A stretch of DNA of 64,000 nt from Oceanobacillus jordanicus (lineage in GTDB: Bacteria > Bacillota > Bacilli > Bacillales > Amphibacillaceae): contig NZ_JAIFZM010000003.1 in NCBI RefSeq assembly GCF_022095695.1, forward strand, positions 1 to 64,000. The letters are read 5' to 3'. Of this stretch, positions 24,744 through 34,835 are shown piece by piece. Under the pieces are notes generated by a model. The model did no database searches. It was not told where the DNA came from and was given only the letters and a program-made list of their open reading frames with translations. The position numbers and the translations under genes were made by a program. Every line of letters starts with the position of its first letter. The stretch's first letter is position 1.

Positions 24744-25712
24744 TTAAGAGAACAATTTCTTAATCCTTTGATACGAACGCTCTTTTTCTTTAAAATCATA
24801 GAGGTTGGTTAAAATTAACCAGTCCTCACACTTATAAATTTTTGATAACCTAAGGAGCTCTGATTTAACTTTTTCTGGACCACCAATTATCATTCGGCGT
24901 CTATTAAACTGTATTTTCTCTTCCTCTGACACACTTAATTGTTTTTCATTAGCTTCCTGCACACTAGGAACACGACTATCCAACCCCTTTTCTACCTGCA
25001 GGAGCCAGAGATCCTGGCTCCGCGCTAACTCCTCAGCATGTGCATCGTTTTCCCCACATACTACAAAGACCGCTGTTCTGCTTACAGAGGATTGGAAGAG
25101 ACCAGGTTTAAACCTTTCACGGTATCGTTGATGACTCGCTTCTCCCCTTTCCGGTTTTATAAAGTGACCGAAAACATAGCCTATCCCTAATTCAGCTGCA
25201 AATTCTGCACTATTTTCTCCTAATCCGAGACTAAATAAGCTAGGAGCCACTTCCGTGCGTGGAGCCGCTCTAACTTTTCCTTCTCCCTGTATAAAACGCA
25301 GGAGATTTTGTAGTTTTTCTGGGTATTCAGCCATTTGGCTCGGCTTCCCGTCAGCCAATAACGACCGAATGGTTTCGTTGCCCCCAGGTGAACGCCCTAC
25401 GCCAGCTTCAATTCTTCCAGGGTAAAGAGCTTGGAGCTGTAGTAGCTGAGCTGCAACCTTGTATGAACTGTATTGTGGCAACAAAATACCACCACTTCCC
25501 ACAGCTATTTTCTTCGTTTGTCCTGCAAGGGCAGCCATCATGATTTCTGGAGAACTAGAAACAAGACCTTTTGTTCCGTGATGTTCTGCAAACCAATATC
25601 GCTCATAGCCCAAATCTTCTACATATCTAGCCAAATCTATTGTACAAACAGCCATTTCTTCTGCACTCATACCCTTTGGCTGTGCCATCTGATCTAAAAC
25701 ACCTAAACGCAT
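24744..25712 (-). CDS. LLM class flavin-dependent oxidoreductase
   Basis: A 322-residue luciferase-like monooxygenase-family protein of the MsnO8 subgroup. Seen: LGVLDQMAQPKG at the start, RYWFAEHHGTKGLVSSSPEI near residue 38-57 with the conserved His pair, and GRIEAGVGRSPGG near 100. It binds reduced FMN and would oxidise a small molecule; the substrate is unknown. AAAAAGGGG precedes the ATG. No flavin reductase is adjacent, but one is encoded at 10563. Confidence 0.88.
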   Translation of the reverse strand: MRLGVLDQMAQPKGMSAEEMAVCTIDLARYVEDLGYERYWFAEHHGTKGLVSSSPEIMMAALAGQTKKIAVGSGGILLPQYSSYKVAAQLLQLQALYPGRIEAGVGRSPGGNETIRSLLADGKPSQMAEYPEKLQNLLRFIQGEGKVRAAPRTEVAPSLFSLGLGENSAEFAAELGIGYVFGHFIKPERGEASHQRYRERFKPGLFQSSVSRTAVFVVCGENDAHAEELARSQDLWLLQVEKGLDSRVPSVQEANEKQLSVSEEEKIQFNRRRMIIGGPEKVKSELLRLSKIYKCEDWLILTNLYDFKEKERSYQRIKKLFS

Positions 25713-25890
25713 CCGTAAAACCCCTTTTTCGTTCCATTTTCCCTTATTACGTAGCAGAAGGAAAGATTAACGCTCATACTACTATAATGCTTTATAACCT
25801 ATCCAACTATTGGCATTCTACTCAATTTCTAATGACATTTACCCAATCCCTTACATACTATAAGAACAAAATGTGAAAGGATTGAAGTCT

Positions 25891-26460
25891 ATGTATTATT
25901 ATCCGTATCCCCATCCACATGTAATGGCTACACACTATAATGTTTTTCCACCTGAATACACTTATTATCCTGCCGTTCGTCATTATCCTGATTACTATGG
26001 AAATAACTGGCCACAAAGTGAACTTCCGAGAATTACACTAAAAGATTATGGCCACCAACCTTTTGTTACCAATATCGAAAGAGCAACCAAGCAGAACAAT
26101 ACCTTCCGTACTGCCTTATGGAGCGGAGACCATCTGCAAGTTACGTTAATGAGTATTCCAGTTGGAGAGGACATTGGACTAGAGCTACATCGAGATGTAG
26201 ATCAATTTCTGCGCATTGAACAGGGTCGTGGCTTAACCGAAATGGGTAAAAAGAAAGATAACCTGTCGTTCAAACGCCGTGTATCTGATGATGATGCTAT
26301 CTTTATTCCAGCAGGCTTTTGGCATAACATTACAAACACTGGTAACAAACCACTGAAATTGTATTCCATCTATGCTCCTCCAGAGCACCCATTTGGCACC
26401 GTTCATGAAACGAAAGCTCAAGCAATGGCATCCGAACCAGAGGGTTATCATCATTCCTAA
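25891..26460 (+). CDS. Cupin-domain protein with Tyr/Pro/His-rich N-terminus
   Basis: A 189-residue protein. The first 50 residues are rich in Tyr, Pro and His (MYYYPYPHPHVMATHYNVF), as in spore coat and surface proteins. Residues about 75-170 form a single cupin with EDIGLELHRDVDQFLRIEQG (metal ligands His and Glu) and IPAGFWHNITNTG (last His). It may be a metal-binding coat-associated protein or a mannose-6-phosphate-isomerase-like enzyme; neither is proven. An in-frame GTG at 25873 lies in the ribosome site AAAGGATTGA, so the ATG at 25891 is chosen. Confidence 0.78.
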   Translation: MYYYPYPHPHVMATHYNVFPPEYTYYPAVRHYPDYYGNNWPQSELPRITLKDYGHQPFVTNIERATKQNNTFRTALWSGDHLQVTLMSIPVGEDIGLELHRDVDQFLRIEQGRGLTEMGKKKDNLSFKRRVSDDDAIFIPAGFWHNITNTGNKPLKLYSIYAPPEHPFGTVHETKAQAMASEPEGYHHS

Positions 26461-26468
26461 CCAAATAA

Positions 26469-26503
26469 AAACAGATCAAGGAACTCATCCCTGATCTGTT
26501 TTA
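26469..26503. terminator. Bidirectional terminator
   Basis: Stem ACAGATCA/TGATCTGT with A-rich and T-rich flanks, between the convergent cupin and GldA-like genes. Confidence 0.75.
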
Positions 26504-26508
26504 TTCAC

Positions 26509-27603
26509 TTATGACTTACTTAATTGATCTACTGCCAGAAGAGCATCTGCTACATCTTCTGCAGTAATTGCAGGAGAAAGATTACCCATTGTATCTGCTT
26601 CACTTGTTGCTGCTTCGCCAACTTTAACTAGATCTTCATAGGATGCATTATCCAGATGCAAATCTTTTAACGATGTCGGAAGCCCAAGTGATTGATAAAA
26701 ATCAATATACTTTCGAATCTCTACTTCAGGGTGTAATTCTAGGACAAGATGCGCAAGGGTTCCATATGCAACTTTCTCGCCATGTGTTAGATGATGAATA
26801 TCTCCCTCTAATACTGTAAAACCGTTGTGAATGGAATGTGCTCCAGCTAATCCACCACTTTCAAATCCTAGACCAGACAGTAATGTATTTGCCTCCACAA
26901 TAGCTTCCACATGCTGGGTTACAAGACCTTCTTTTACTGCTTTGTAAGCTGCTTGTCCATATGCAAAAAGTGTTTCTTCACATTTTTCTGCAATAGCTTT
27001 GGCAGCAATGCTTGTTTTGCCACCAGCCATGGTATCACTGTTACTTTTAATGGCGGCTCTTGCTTCCACCCAGGTTGCCATCGCATCCGCAATACCTGAA
27101 GCAAATAATCTTGGCGGCGCACCAGCAACTACTTTTGTATCTACTAGCACAAGATCTGGATTTTTCTTATAAAAATTATAGGATTCAAATACCCCTTTGT
27201 CCGAATAAATTACCGACAAAGCACTTGTTGGTGCATCGGTAGAAGCTGTTGTCGGAACAATAATAACGCCTGTATCCAATTGATCAGCAATCGCTTTTGC
27301 AGTATCAAGTGTTTTACCACCACCGACTCCGATTACTGCGTCTACTGATTCACTCTTTCCTTCATCTGTAATTCTGTTTATTTCATTCCAAGATGCTTCT
27401 CCATTAAATTCTACATAATGATAGGCCAAATCTTCTTCTTTAAAACTTCTTTCAATAGCTTCTCCTGTAATTCCCCATACCGTTTCATCAGAGAGGATTA
27501 AAGGTTTTCGTGTTGCAGTTTCCTTAACATGCTTTCCAATCTTCTCTAAAGCGTTTTTCCCTTGGATATACTTACTAGGTGAAACAAATACAATCTCAGA
27601 CAT
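26509..27603 (-). CDS. gldA: Glycerol dehydrogenase-like iron-containing alcohol dehydrogenase
   Basis: A 364-residue NAD-dependent dehydrogenase of the GldA family, converting glycerol to dihydroxyacetone. The nucleotide loop is [20 protein letters not shown] near residue 88-107, followed by [17 protein letters not shown] near 117-133. Metal ligands are seen in Asp of [17 protein letters not shown] near 170 and His of [10 protein letters not shown] and [11 protein letters not shown] near 255-275. AAGGAGTGATTAG precedes the ATG. Related enzymes act on other small polyols, so the substrate is probable rather than certain. Confidence 0.88.
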   Translation of the reverse strand: MSEIVFVSPSKYIQGKNALEKIGKHVKETATRKPLILSDETVWGITGEAIERSFKEEDLAYHYVEFNGEASWNEINRITDEGKSESVDAVIGVGGGKTLDTAKAIADQLDTGVIIVPTTASTDAPTSALSVIYSDKGVFESYNFYKKNPDLVLVDTKVVAGAPPRLFASGIADAMATWVEARAAIKSNSDTMAGGKTSIAAKAIAEKCEETLFAYGQAAYKAVKEGLVTQHVEAIVEANTLLSGLGFESGGLAGAHSIHNGFTVLEGDIHHLTHGEKVAYGTLAHLVLELHPEVEIRKYIDFYQSLGLPTSLKDLHLDNASYEDLVKVGEAATSEADTMGNLSPAITAEDVADALLAVDQLSKS

Positions 27604-27715
27604 CTAATCACTCCTTCATGTTATTTATGCTTATAGTATACCACTATTTACCACTGTTTGTTCATAACTTCACAAACTCTACATATTTTAAGTGTACACC
27701 AATATTTATGTTACC

Positions 27716-28582
27716 CTATGGCAGACTTTCGCAAACCAATCCGTCGTCATCATTTCCATCTAAGCGATGTGAATCTTTTTCTGGTCCGCCAGCTGCCTCA
27801 AAAAAATTTTGTGCTTCCTGCTGGGTATCAAAATCTCCACAATCCCTGTCAGGGCCATTCGGGTCGTAAGTTACTTTATTTGAAGCCTCGGGCTCTTTAT
27901 CTCTATTGTTTGCAGATTTCTCTTCCTCGTCTTGATAATAAAACCCATTATCTGTCACATATCCGTCTGTGCTCCATATACCAAGCTCGTTTTTCTTTGC
28001 CCTATTCTGTGCTTTCATGTACGCCTCAAAATGTGTATAAGGCGGATCATATACATATGCAAGACGGGCCAGCCCATGTTCTAGCAGGGTTTGATTAAAC
28101 ATCTCACCATCTACCCAAATATAAGCAAGGAGTCGGTCATATTTATCCCTAGCAGGCCCGTCAAACTCAAGCTCTATATGTTTCCCTTCCAGCCTCTCTT
28201 TCGCAAAACTGCTCGCTTCAGGTCCTAAAGGCTGAACTGGCTTGGATGGGTGCTTTGTCTCTGGTGTATCTACTAACAGCAAGCGTACCGTTTCTTCCTT
28301 TCCATCATAGATCACTTTGACCGTGTCGCCATCTACCACTCTGCTCACTTTCGCCCCTTCCAAAGTCTCTTCTTGAGTGTCCGTCTCTTTATTATGGTTT
28401 TCGCTCTCAACCTCTTTTTCCTGTTGCACGGCTTCCTTTTCGTTCCTTTCTTCCACCATAGGCTTTTCAGTTTCTTCTAATGTTCCGTTTGCCCCCATGT
28501 TCTCGATTGTTCCACAACCCACTACAAAGATTAATAGAAATGTAGCAATCAGAACTTTTTTTATGTACATATGTAATTTCAT
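27716..28582 (-). CDS. Lipoprotein thermonuclease with excalibur domain
   Basis: A 288-residue secreted lipoprotein. Signal peptide and lipobox IFVVGC at residues 18-23; a Glu-rich linker; a staphylococcal-nuclease domain at about 78-205 with RVVDGDTVKV, RLLLVDTPETKHP (catalytic Arg), EASSFAKERL (catalytic Glu) and DKYDRLLAYIWVDG (second Arg); then an excalibur calcium-binding domain at 240-288 (DRDCGDF and RLDGNDDDGLVCE). It should degrade DNA or RNA at the outer membrane face in a Ca-dependent way, for nutrient use or DNA processing. GGGAGG precedes the ATG. Confidence 0.93.
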   Translation of the reverse strand: MKLHMYIKKVLIATFLLIFVVGCGTIENMGANGTLEETEKPMVEERNEKEAVQQEKEVESENHNKETDTQEETLEGAKVSRVVDGDTVKVIYDGKEETVRLLLVDTPETKHPSKPVQPLGPEASSFAKERLEGKHIELEFDGPARDKYDRLLAYIWVDGEMFNQTLLEHGLARLAYVYDPPYTHFEAYMKAQNRAKKNELGIWSTDGYVTDNGFYYQDEEEKSANNRDKEPEASNKVTYDPNGPDRDCGDFDTQQEAQNFFEAAGGPEKDSHRLDGNDDDGLVCESLP

Positions 28583-28623
28583 GCTGTTCCTCCCTGTATG
28601 CTTTAGTTAATTCCAGATAATGT

Positions 28624-29653
28624 CTACAAAACTCTGCACACAAAATTAAGGTTGGTTTCTTTGAATACCTCTTGATTTTCTATATACGGATGATGGCTGC
28701 CTTTTATTAAACTGACTTGCTTATTTTTAAACTGAAATAATTGATGATGAGTTGGACCCACTGCGTGATCGTTTTCCCCAGCTATAATTAGTACTGGTTT
28801 AATAATAGCACTCGTTATCAACGAAAATCTCGAAAATAATCTTTTGATGAAAACACAAATTGCTGGAAATTCGGATCACTTTTCAATCCATCTTGGTCAA
28901 TTAAGTCTACTTCCTTCTTCATTTCTAAATCGGAATATTGGAACGAAAAATAAACCTCATTTTCTAACAAACTAGTGAGTATTTCATAATAGGTTTTTAT
29001 AAATGATTCTAAACTCAATGTATCTATTTCTGGTACATCCCTTTTTAATAATGAAGTTCCTCTTATAATCTGATGCTGAAAAGAAGCTAACATATGTAGG
29101 GTTACATTTGATAAAATCATCCCTTTCATCCTGTTGGGAAATTTGCTAGCATAATTTACTGCAAGAATGCCACCAAAGGAGTGACCTATGATCCACCATT
29201 CTTCTATCCCCAAATGAATGCGTAACGCTTCTATATCCTCAACTACTCTTTCTAAGGAATAGTCTTGTATAGGACTGTGCTCAGATCTACCACATCCCCG
29301 CTGGTCCAAGTAGATCATCTGCAAATTTTCTTCTAACAAATCCCTTGCAAAGTGCTGAAACGATTTACTCCAGTATCCCGGTCCCCCATGCAGAAATAGA
29401 CAAGGAGCACCCTTTCAAACTAATAGCGAGCGTGCCGAATTGCTCAATATTCCCCCACGGGAAAAGTTCTTTTTCACCGTTTACTTTAATAGGAATCTTG
29501 TTCTGGCTCTTGCTCACTCTGTACTTGATTATCTTGTTGATTTGCGACATCAGGCTGTCTTTCTACTACTTCCTCAGAATTTTGCTGGTTTAAGGTTACA
29601 ACAATCATCACTAGCAACATAAGACCAGACACAGTTAGGATGAAACATTTCAC
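28624..29653 (-). pseudogene. Frameshifted membrane-anchored alpha/beta hydrolase
   Basis: One gene spread over several frames. A GTG at 29653 opens MKCFILTVSGLMLLVMIVVT, a membrane anchor followed by a Gln/Glu-rich linker. The frame breaks near 29490-29500, continues as PIKVNGEKELFPWGN and AISLKG, breaks again near 29408-29418, then reads LFLHGGPGYWS, YLDQRGCGRSE and the nucleophile elbow IIGHSFGGILAV. A third break near 28818 precedes the catalytic Asp segment LIIAGENDHAVGP and His segment GSHHPYIE. Every proline-iminopeptidase-like motif survives, so decay is recent or the frameshifts are sequencing errors. If intact it would be a wall-side or membrane-anchored peptidase or esterase. Confidence 0.82.
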
Positions 29654-29717
29654 TGTAAAGACTCCATTTTCCTATAATAAGTTGCTTCTATTCCGAAATT
29701 GCTGCTCCAGACATTGT

Positions 29718-30494
29718 CTAATAGATATTAAATACGAGAAATATAATAGGGAATACGCTGAATGCTATGTTAACAATGAAATGGCAAACAATAAGGGGAA
29801 ACAATCTCTTTTGTTTATAATAAATAAATCCACTACCGGCACCCCACACGAAAAAGGCAACAGCATAGATAAAAGCTCCTTGTACACTTGCAGCTAACAT
29901 AATATGTTGCAATGCAAAACCGCTGGCTGGAATTAAAATAGCTACCCAAAGTTTACTATAATATTTTTTAAACATCGTTTGTGCATAACCACGGTACATT
30001 AACTCTTCAATTGGGGCATTAAGAAAAGGAAAGATCAGCGAGACAACAGCTGCAGACCACATCAACCACCTTGGTCGTGAAAACGCAGCTCCCTCTATAT
30101 CACCTGCAAATACAGTTTGAAAATGGTTAACAAAGTCCACCCCATATAACAAAAACATGGTTGCTATAACTGCAATCACGAATGGTATGTATAAAACAAA
30201 CAGCCATAAGAAACCGAACAAAATATCCTTTCCTAATAGCTCTCTACGAAAACCAATTAATTCATTAAACGAGCGTCCCTCTTTTTTTAACACTCGCTTC
30301 AAAAAGAAGTAACATAGCACATTTACAACAGTAAAATAAATGGTTGAAAGGTCAGGAAGAAATGGAAAAGGAAGTTCTAGTCCAAATAGCTTAAACAAGA
30401 CAAAGAGAAGCAACAACACGCTAATAAGCAAGGGAATACGGATAAAAGAAACAATCCATGCATTCTTCAATAAATTGCACTTTCCTTCCATCAT
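29718..30494 (-). CDS. CPBP family intramembrane metalloprotease
   Basis: A 258-residue membrane protein with about seven helices and the Abi/CPBP (CAAX-protease-like) motifs: EELMYRGYAQTMF (motif 1, Glu-Glu and Arg), FALQHIMLA (motif 2 His) and LIVCHFIVNIAFS (motif 3 His). Members cleave membrane peptides and often handle bacteriocin immunity or regulated proteolysis. No bacteriocin gene is visible beside it. The start is uncertain: ATG 30494 or the TTG at 30470, which follows GGAAGGAAAG. Confidence 0.85.
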   Translation of the reverse strand: MMEGKCNLLKNAWIVSFIRIPLLISVLLLLFVLFKLFGLELPFPFLPDLSTIYFTVVNVLCYFFLKRVLKKEGRSFNELIGFRRELLGKDILFGFLWLFVLYIPFVIAVIATMFLLYGVDFVNHFQTVFAGDIEGAAFSRPRWLMWSAAVVSLIFPFLNAPIEELMYRGYAQTMFKKYYSKLWVAILIPASGFALQHIMLAASVQGAFIYAVAFFVWGAGSGFIYYKQKRLFPLIVCHFIVNIAFSVFPIIFLVFNIY

Positions 30495-30685
30495 AAATTT
30501 GAATATATTGAATATTATATTCCTTGTTTCATATTTTCACTGTGTTCCAGAATTTTTAATCTTAAAAGTATCCTATTCTCTTCTTTATATTGCAGAACAA
30601 AAACACACTACAGTACATTTTAACACTTCCCTAAATTTGTGATATAAGAAAATATTATTTCTAACTTAGAAAAAATGCATTCGCG

Positions 30686-30718
30686 CAAAAAATGGGCTGG
30701 GACGTGATGTCCCAGCCC
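30686..30718 (-). terminator. Terminator after the BCCT carrier
   Basis: Minus-strand perfect 10-bp stem GGGCTGGGAC/GTCCCAGCCC with loop ATCAC, followed by T6. Confidence 0.9.
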
Positions 30719-30724
30719 TTTCTC

Positions 30725-32326
30725 TTAATTATCTACTTTACTATATCTCTTCTTATCTTGTGGTTCGTCCTTCTTCCGCACATTGTGTATAAATGCTTTA
30801 TCTTCATCAATCATTTTCTTCGCTGCAAAGATGGTCAGTAACTGAAGGACGATGATTGGAAGCCCCATCAGCCCCGAGACCACTTCTAGCGGAGGAAGAC
30901 CTCCTACACGCATAAGAACAAGCGCTAACGCTGTAATAATTGCTGCAACAATAATGCGTAAGGTTCTTGGCGGTTCTGACTTACTCATATTTTGTGTGCC
31001 AGTATAAGCGGCAATCGTATACGTAGTTGAATCTAACGTTGTCGTTAAGAATATGGTTGCAATTACGATAAAGATAACCAATGCTACGTTTTCTAGTGGC
31101 AGTGAAGATAGAATTTCCGGTATAACTGCCATTTCACCTTTATCACTTACGATATTGAGTACATCTACATCGCCTGTTAGAAAACGTTGAATTCCTAGTC
31201 CACCTAATATACCTGTCGCTATCCAGGAAATTAAAGTTGGTGCCAACAAGTATGTTAAGATCATTTCTTTAATCGTACGCCCGCGTGAGATTTTTGCGGC
31301 AAACACACTGTGTAGCATCGCCCATGTTAAATTGTAAGCAAACCAGAAAACTGTATTACTCTCCACCCGAGTAGTACTTTCCATATTCAACGAGTTTGTA
31401 TAAGTTGATAAGTCAACGTAATTGGATATAAGGGAACCCATTGTTTCTGTGAAGAAGTTTAGAATAAATATTCCAGGACCGAGAATCATAACAAATAACG
31501 CAAATCCCCCGGCCAAATACATGTTCAACGTACTTAGACGTTTAATACCACGCTCTATTCCTAAGTAGGCACTAAGAGAAAACAACAATACCCATATAAC
31601 CGTAACAATTAAAGTAAGTGTAAAGGTAACCTCTATGTTAAGTAATTCAGACAGATTATTCGTAATAATTGGTGCGCCTAGTCCTAATGTCACAGCTGCG
31701 CCGGAAAGGATGCTGATTAGAAAAATAACATCAAGCACTTTTCCCCCGAAACCATCTGTAAATTTGTCGCCGAAAATAACACGACATGCCTCGGAAATCC
31801 GGAAGAGCGGCTTTCTCCTAACGTGCAAAATATACGCCATTGCTGGGGCTGCCATTACAAAGACAGCGAACGTTTGGAAGCTCCAAAGAAACATAGCGTA
31901 TGTGTTTCCCCATAGTAGCGCTTCTGTAGATCCTGCCTCCACTCCGAATGGTGGGTCTATTGCAACGTTTGCCCACTCTACCATACCTGTGCGCATAATC
32001 GTTGAACCAAGGCCCATCGCTATCAAAATGGATGCATATTCAAATAAGGTGAACCTAGGTTTTTCCATCGGGTCGCCGAGAACGACCTTTCCATATTTAG
32101 AAAATGAAAAGAATAACCCCGCTGCTACTAAGATAATAGCATACCAAAGATAGCCCCAACGGAAATTATTTACTATACTATTAAAAATGCTATTCAGCAC
32201 TTCTAGTGATCTCTGTTCATAAATGACTAACGGAATACAAATCGCAATAACAATTAATAAGGCTGGTGCAAATATCCGATAGTCTATTAAATGTGTTTTT
32301 TTCTTTTTCCCACTATTGTTCTCCAT
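30725..32326 (-). CDS. BCCT family betaine/carnitine/choline transporter
   Basis: A 533-residue carrier with about 12 membrane segments of the betaine-carnitine-choline transporter family. The substrate region reads MGLGSTIMRTGMVEWANVAI rather than the usual WGVAEP form; the EWA pattern is closer to CaiT-like antiporters. A later conserved block is NTVFWFAYNLTWAMLHSVFAAKISRGRTIKEM. It could import compatible solutes for osmoprotection or exchange carnitine-type compounds; the motif leans to the second, but this is inference. It has its own strong terminator. Confidence 0.88.
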   Translation of the reverse strand: MENNSGKKKKTHLIDYRIFAPALLIVIAICIPLVIYEQRSLEVLNSIFNSIVNNFRWGYLWYAIILVAAGLFFSFSKYGKVVLGDPMEKPRFTLFEYASILIAMGLGSTIMRTGMVEWANVAIDPPFGVEAGSTEALLWGNTYAMFLWSFQTFAVFVMAAPAMAYILHVRRKPLFRISEACRVIFGDKFTDGFGGKVLDVIFLISILSGAAVTLGLGAPIITNNLSELLNIEVTFTLTLIVTVIWVLLFSLSAYLGIERGIKRLSTLNMYLAGGFALFVMILGPGIFILNFFTETMGSLISNYVDLSTYTNSLNMESTTRVESNTVFWFAYNLTWAMLHSVFAAKISRGRTIKEMILTYLLAPTLISWIATGILGGLGIQRFLTGDVDVLNIVSDKGEMAVIPEILSSLPLENVALVIFIVIATIFLTTTLDSTTYTIAAYTGTQNMSKSEPPRTLRIIVAAIITALALVLMRVGGLPPLEVVSGLMGLPIIVLQLLTIFAAKKMIDEDKAFIHNVRKKDEPQDKKRYSKVDN

Positions 32327-32498
32327 GTTATGCTACCTCCATTATTTCGATCACATTACTGCATACTACTTTTTTACCACACAGGTTGCTTGCTTAAACC
32401 AATAAGAATCTGTTTATTTTTTCCTTGCTCCCTATCCTTTTTCCATTAGGACCGCTATAATGGGAAATGGAATCTTTAGAAAGAAAAGGTGTTTTTAC

Positions 32499-34055
32499 AT
32501 GAGTTTACTATCAGTGAATAACTTAAGCCACGGGTTTGGTGACCGTGCGATATTTGAAGACGTTTCTTTTCGTTTGTTGCAAGGAGAGCATATTGGACTT
32601 CTAGGTGCAAATGGAGAAGGAAAGTCTACTTTTATGAATATTATCACAGGAAAATTAGAGCCCGACGCTGGAAAGGTAAGCTGGGCAAAACACGTACGCG
32701 TTGGTTATCTAGACCAGCATGCTGTGCTTAAAAAAGGCATGACCATACGTGATGCACTGCGGACGGCATTTCAATATCTATACGATATGGAGACAGAAAT
32801 GAATGATCTTTATGCCAAAATGGGAGAAGTAGAGCCGGAAGAACTCGAGGAAATTCTTGAGGAAACTGGTCGTATACAAGACGCTTTAACCAACAACGAT
32901 TTTTATATTATTGATGCAAAAGTCGACGAGGTAGCAAACGGACTAGGACTCGATGACTTCGGTTTGGAGCGAGATGTTCATGATCTAAGCGGCGGACAAC
33001 GTACGAAGGTGCTACTTGCTAAATTGCTTCTTGAAAAACCCGATATTTTGCTTTTGGATGAACCGACAAACTATCTAGACGTAGAGCATATTGTCTGGTT
33101 AAAGGAATACCTATTGACATATGAACATGCTTTTATCCTTGTGTCACATGATATTCCTTTCATGAACAGTGTCGTCAATCTTATATATCACATGGAAAAT
33201 CAACAGCTCACCCGATATCCTGGTGACTATGATGAATTCTTACGTGTATATGAAATGAAGAAGCAACAACAGACTGCTGCTTATAAAAAACAGCAAAAAG
33301 AAATTGCCAATCTGAAAGACTTTGTTGCACGAAATAAAGCGAACGCGGCAACAAGTAAAATGGCAATGTCCCGTCAGAAAAAGCTTGATAAGATGGAAGT
33401 AATTGAGCTAGATGCCGAGAAGCCAAAACCTCAATTCGAGTTTAAAATGGCACGTACACCAGGAAGATATTTGTTCGAAACAAGTGATCTCGTGATTGGC
33501 TATGAAGAGCCTCTGTCCCGTCCACTTAATTTAACAATGGAACGCGGACAAAAGCTTGCCCTATCAGGAGCGAATGGAATTGGAAAAACAACCTTGCTGC
33601 GAAGTATCCTTGGTGAAATCCCTGCTCTTTCTGGTAGTGTGGAGCTAGGTGAGCATCTGCACATTGGTTACTTTGAACAGGAAATGAAAGAGGTTAGTAA
33701 AAAGACGTGCATCGAGGAGATTTGGGATGAATTCCCTCACATGAATCAATACGAAGTGCGGGCCGCTCTAGCTCGTTGTGGCCTTACTACCAAACACATT
33801 GAAAGTAAGGTCCAAGTATTAAGCGGGGGAGAAAAAGCGAAGGTGCGCCTTTGCAAACTGTTAAATCAGGAATCCAATTTGCTTGTACTCGATGAGCCAA
33901 CCAACCACCTTGATAAAGATGCTAAAGCAGAGTTAAAGCGTGCGCTTAAAGACTTTAAGGGAAGTGTTTTACTTATCTCCCACGAGCCAGATTTTTATGA
34001 AGACATTGTTACAGAGGTCTGGAATTGCGAAGACTGGACAACAAAAGCATTTTAG
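32499..34055 (+). CDS. yfmM: ABC-F family ATPase, YfmM-like
   Basis: A 518-residue soluble protein with two ABC domains and no membrane part. Walker A GANGEGKST near residue 37-45 and GANGIGKTT in the second domain; signatures LSGGQRTKV and LSGGEKAKV; Walker B ILLLDEPTNYLD and LLVLDEPTNHLD. The linker between domains (about 230-300) is Lys/Gln-rich, as in ribosome-binding ABC-F factors. It matches B. subtilis YfmM closely. Such proteins act at the ribosomal exit site to relieve stalling or give antibiotic protection. The frame extends to 32460 without a good site; AAAAGG precedes the ATG at 32499. Confidence 0.93.
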   Translation: MSLLSVNNLSHGFGDRAIFEDVSFRLLQGEHIGLLGANGEGKSTFMNIITGKLEPDAGKVSWAKHVRVGYLDQHAVLKKGMTIRDALRTAFQYLYDMETEMNDLYAKMGEVEPEELEEILEETGRIQDALTNNDFYIIDAKVDEVANGLGLDDFGLERDVHDLSGGQRTKVLLAKLLLEKPDILLLDEPTNYLDVEHIVWLKEYLLTYEHAFILVSHDIPFMNSVVNLIYHMENQQLTRYPGDYDEFLRVYEMKKQQQTAAYKKQQKEIANLKDFVARNKANAATSKMAMSRQKKLDKMEVIELDAEKPKPQFEFKMARTPGRYLFETSDLVIGYEEPLSRPLNLTMERGQKLALSGANGIGKTTLLRSILGEIPALSGSVELGEHLHIGYFEQEMKEVSKKTCIEEIWDEFPHMNQYEVRAALARCGLTTKHIESKVQVLSGGEKAKVRLCKLLNQESNLLVLDEPTNHLDKDAKAELKRALKDFKGSVLLISHEPDFYEDIVTEVWNCEDWTTKAF

Positions 34056-34067
34056 TGAAAACGCGAA

Positions 34068-34098
34068 GAGCGCCTGATTCAATACAGGCGCTCTTTTT
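34068..34098 (+). terminator. Terminator after yfmM
   Basis: Perfect stem GAGCGCCTG/CAGGCGCTC with loop ATTCAATA, followed by T5. Confidence 0.88.
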
Positions 34099-34213
34099 AT
34101 ACGTTTGGAAAGCATAAAATTTTAACTAGGAAGCAATAACGACGTAGTTAAAATTTTGAAGTCCAAAGTATAAGAAAAACATATACATTTGCTAAAAGAC
34201 AAGCGAATGCGAG

Positions 34214-34822
34214 TTATTCTAATAATTGCATTGTAATATAGATCATAAGCGTTAAGAAAAATAGCAATGCCTCTATGTTGTAAATGAACGGATTTGGCTT
34301 CAACTTTTCCAAGAATTTGATTCGCTTTATTGTGCTTTGGTTGACCAGGTTATTCACGTAATAAATGATCATAAGACTAAACAAACTCATTAATATGGCC
34401 ATCCATGTTTCTCCATTTAACCAAAAAGATATAGCGAGAAATATAGACCAAATACTCTTGAAGACATTTGCTAACCCCTCAAAGGAACTTGAGAATGTGT
34501 CAAGCATCCACGCTGCACGCTCTTCCCATATTTCACTTTGTTCCTGTTTTACAATATGTACGATATGGCCCGCTTGAAAGCCCATTGTGATAACAAGCAT
34601 AAGTAAATAAACGAACCCAAAAATACTTCCAGTTAAAAGAAGTTCTTGCTCTTGCTCAAAATATAGCGCGAATGGCAGTGGTAGCCACATAGCATACATA
34701 AATCCCATTACCACGTGGAGCAATCCTTGTTCCTTGTTTTTCATTAGCTTCATGAATGTAAGAAGGATTGTCACAAATACACCAATCCCTATCCATCCTA
34801 GAATAACCGTAGATAATAGCAT
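34214..34822 (-). CDS. Hypothetical multi-pass membrane protein
   Basis: 202 residues, about six membrane helices, no recognised family. A cytoplasmic-looking loop (HIVKQEQSEIWEERAAWMLD) sits near residue 88-107. A well-spaced GGGGGAG precedes the ATG. It is the last gene of a same-strand row of four small membrane proteins (34214-35637) that probably form one unit, since the gaps are 13-35 bp and each gene has a strong ribosome site. Function unknown. Confidence 0.7.
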   Translation of the reverse strand: MLLSTVILGWIGIGVFVTILLTFMKLMKNKEQGLLHVVMGFMYAMWLPLPFALYFEQEQELLLTGSIFGFVYLLMLVITMGFQAGHIVHIVKQEQSEIWEERAAWMLDTFSSSFEGLANVFKSIWSIFLAISFWLNGETWMAILMSLFSLMIIYYVNNLVNQSTIKRIKFLEKLKPNPFIYNIEALLFFLTLMIYITMQLLE

Positions 34823-34835
34823 TGTGTTGCTCCCC

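Noticed and set aside
27658-28098. 146-codon plus-strand frame opposite the nuclease gene
   Set aside because: Overlaps the conserved nuclease and excalibur motifs on the minus strand and lacks a ribosome site.
31635-32153. 172-codon plus-strand frame opposite the BCCT gene
   Set aside because: Antisense shadow of a well-supported membrane carrier; codons mirror the hydrophobic bias of the opposite strand.
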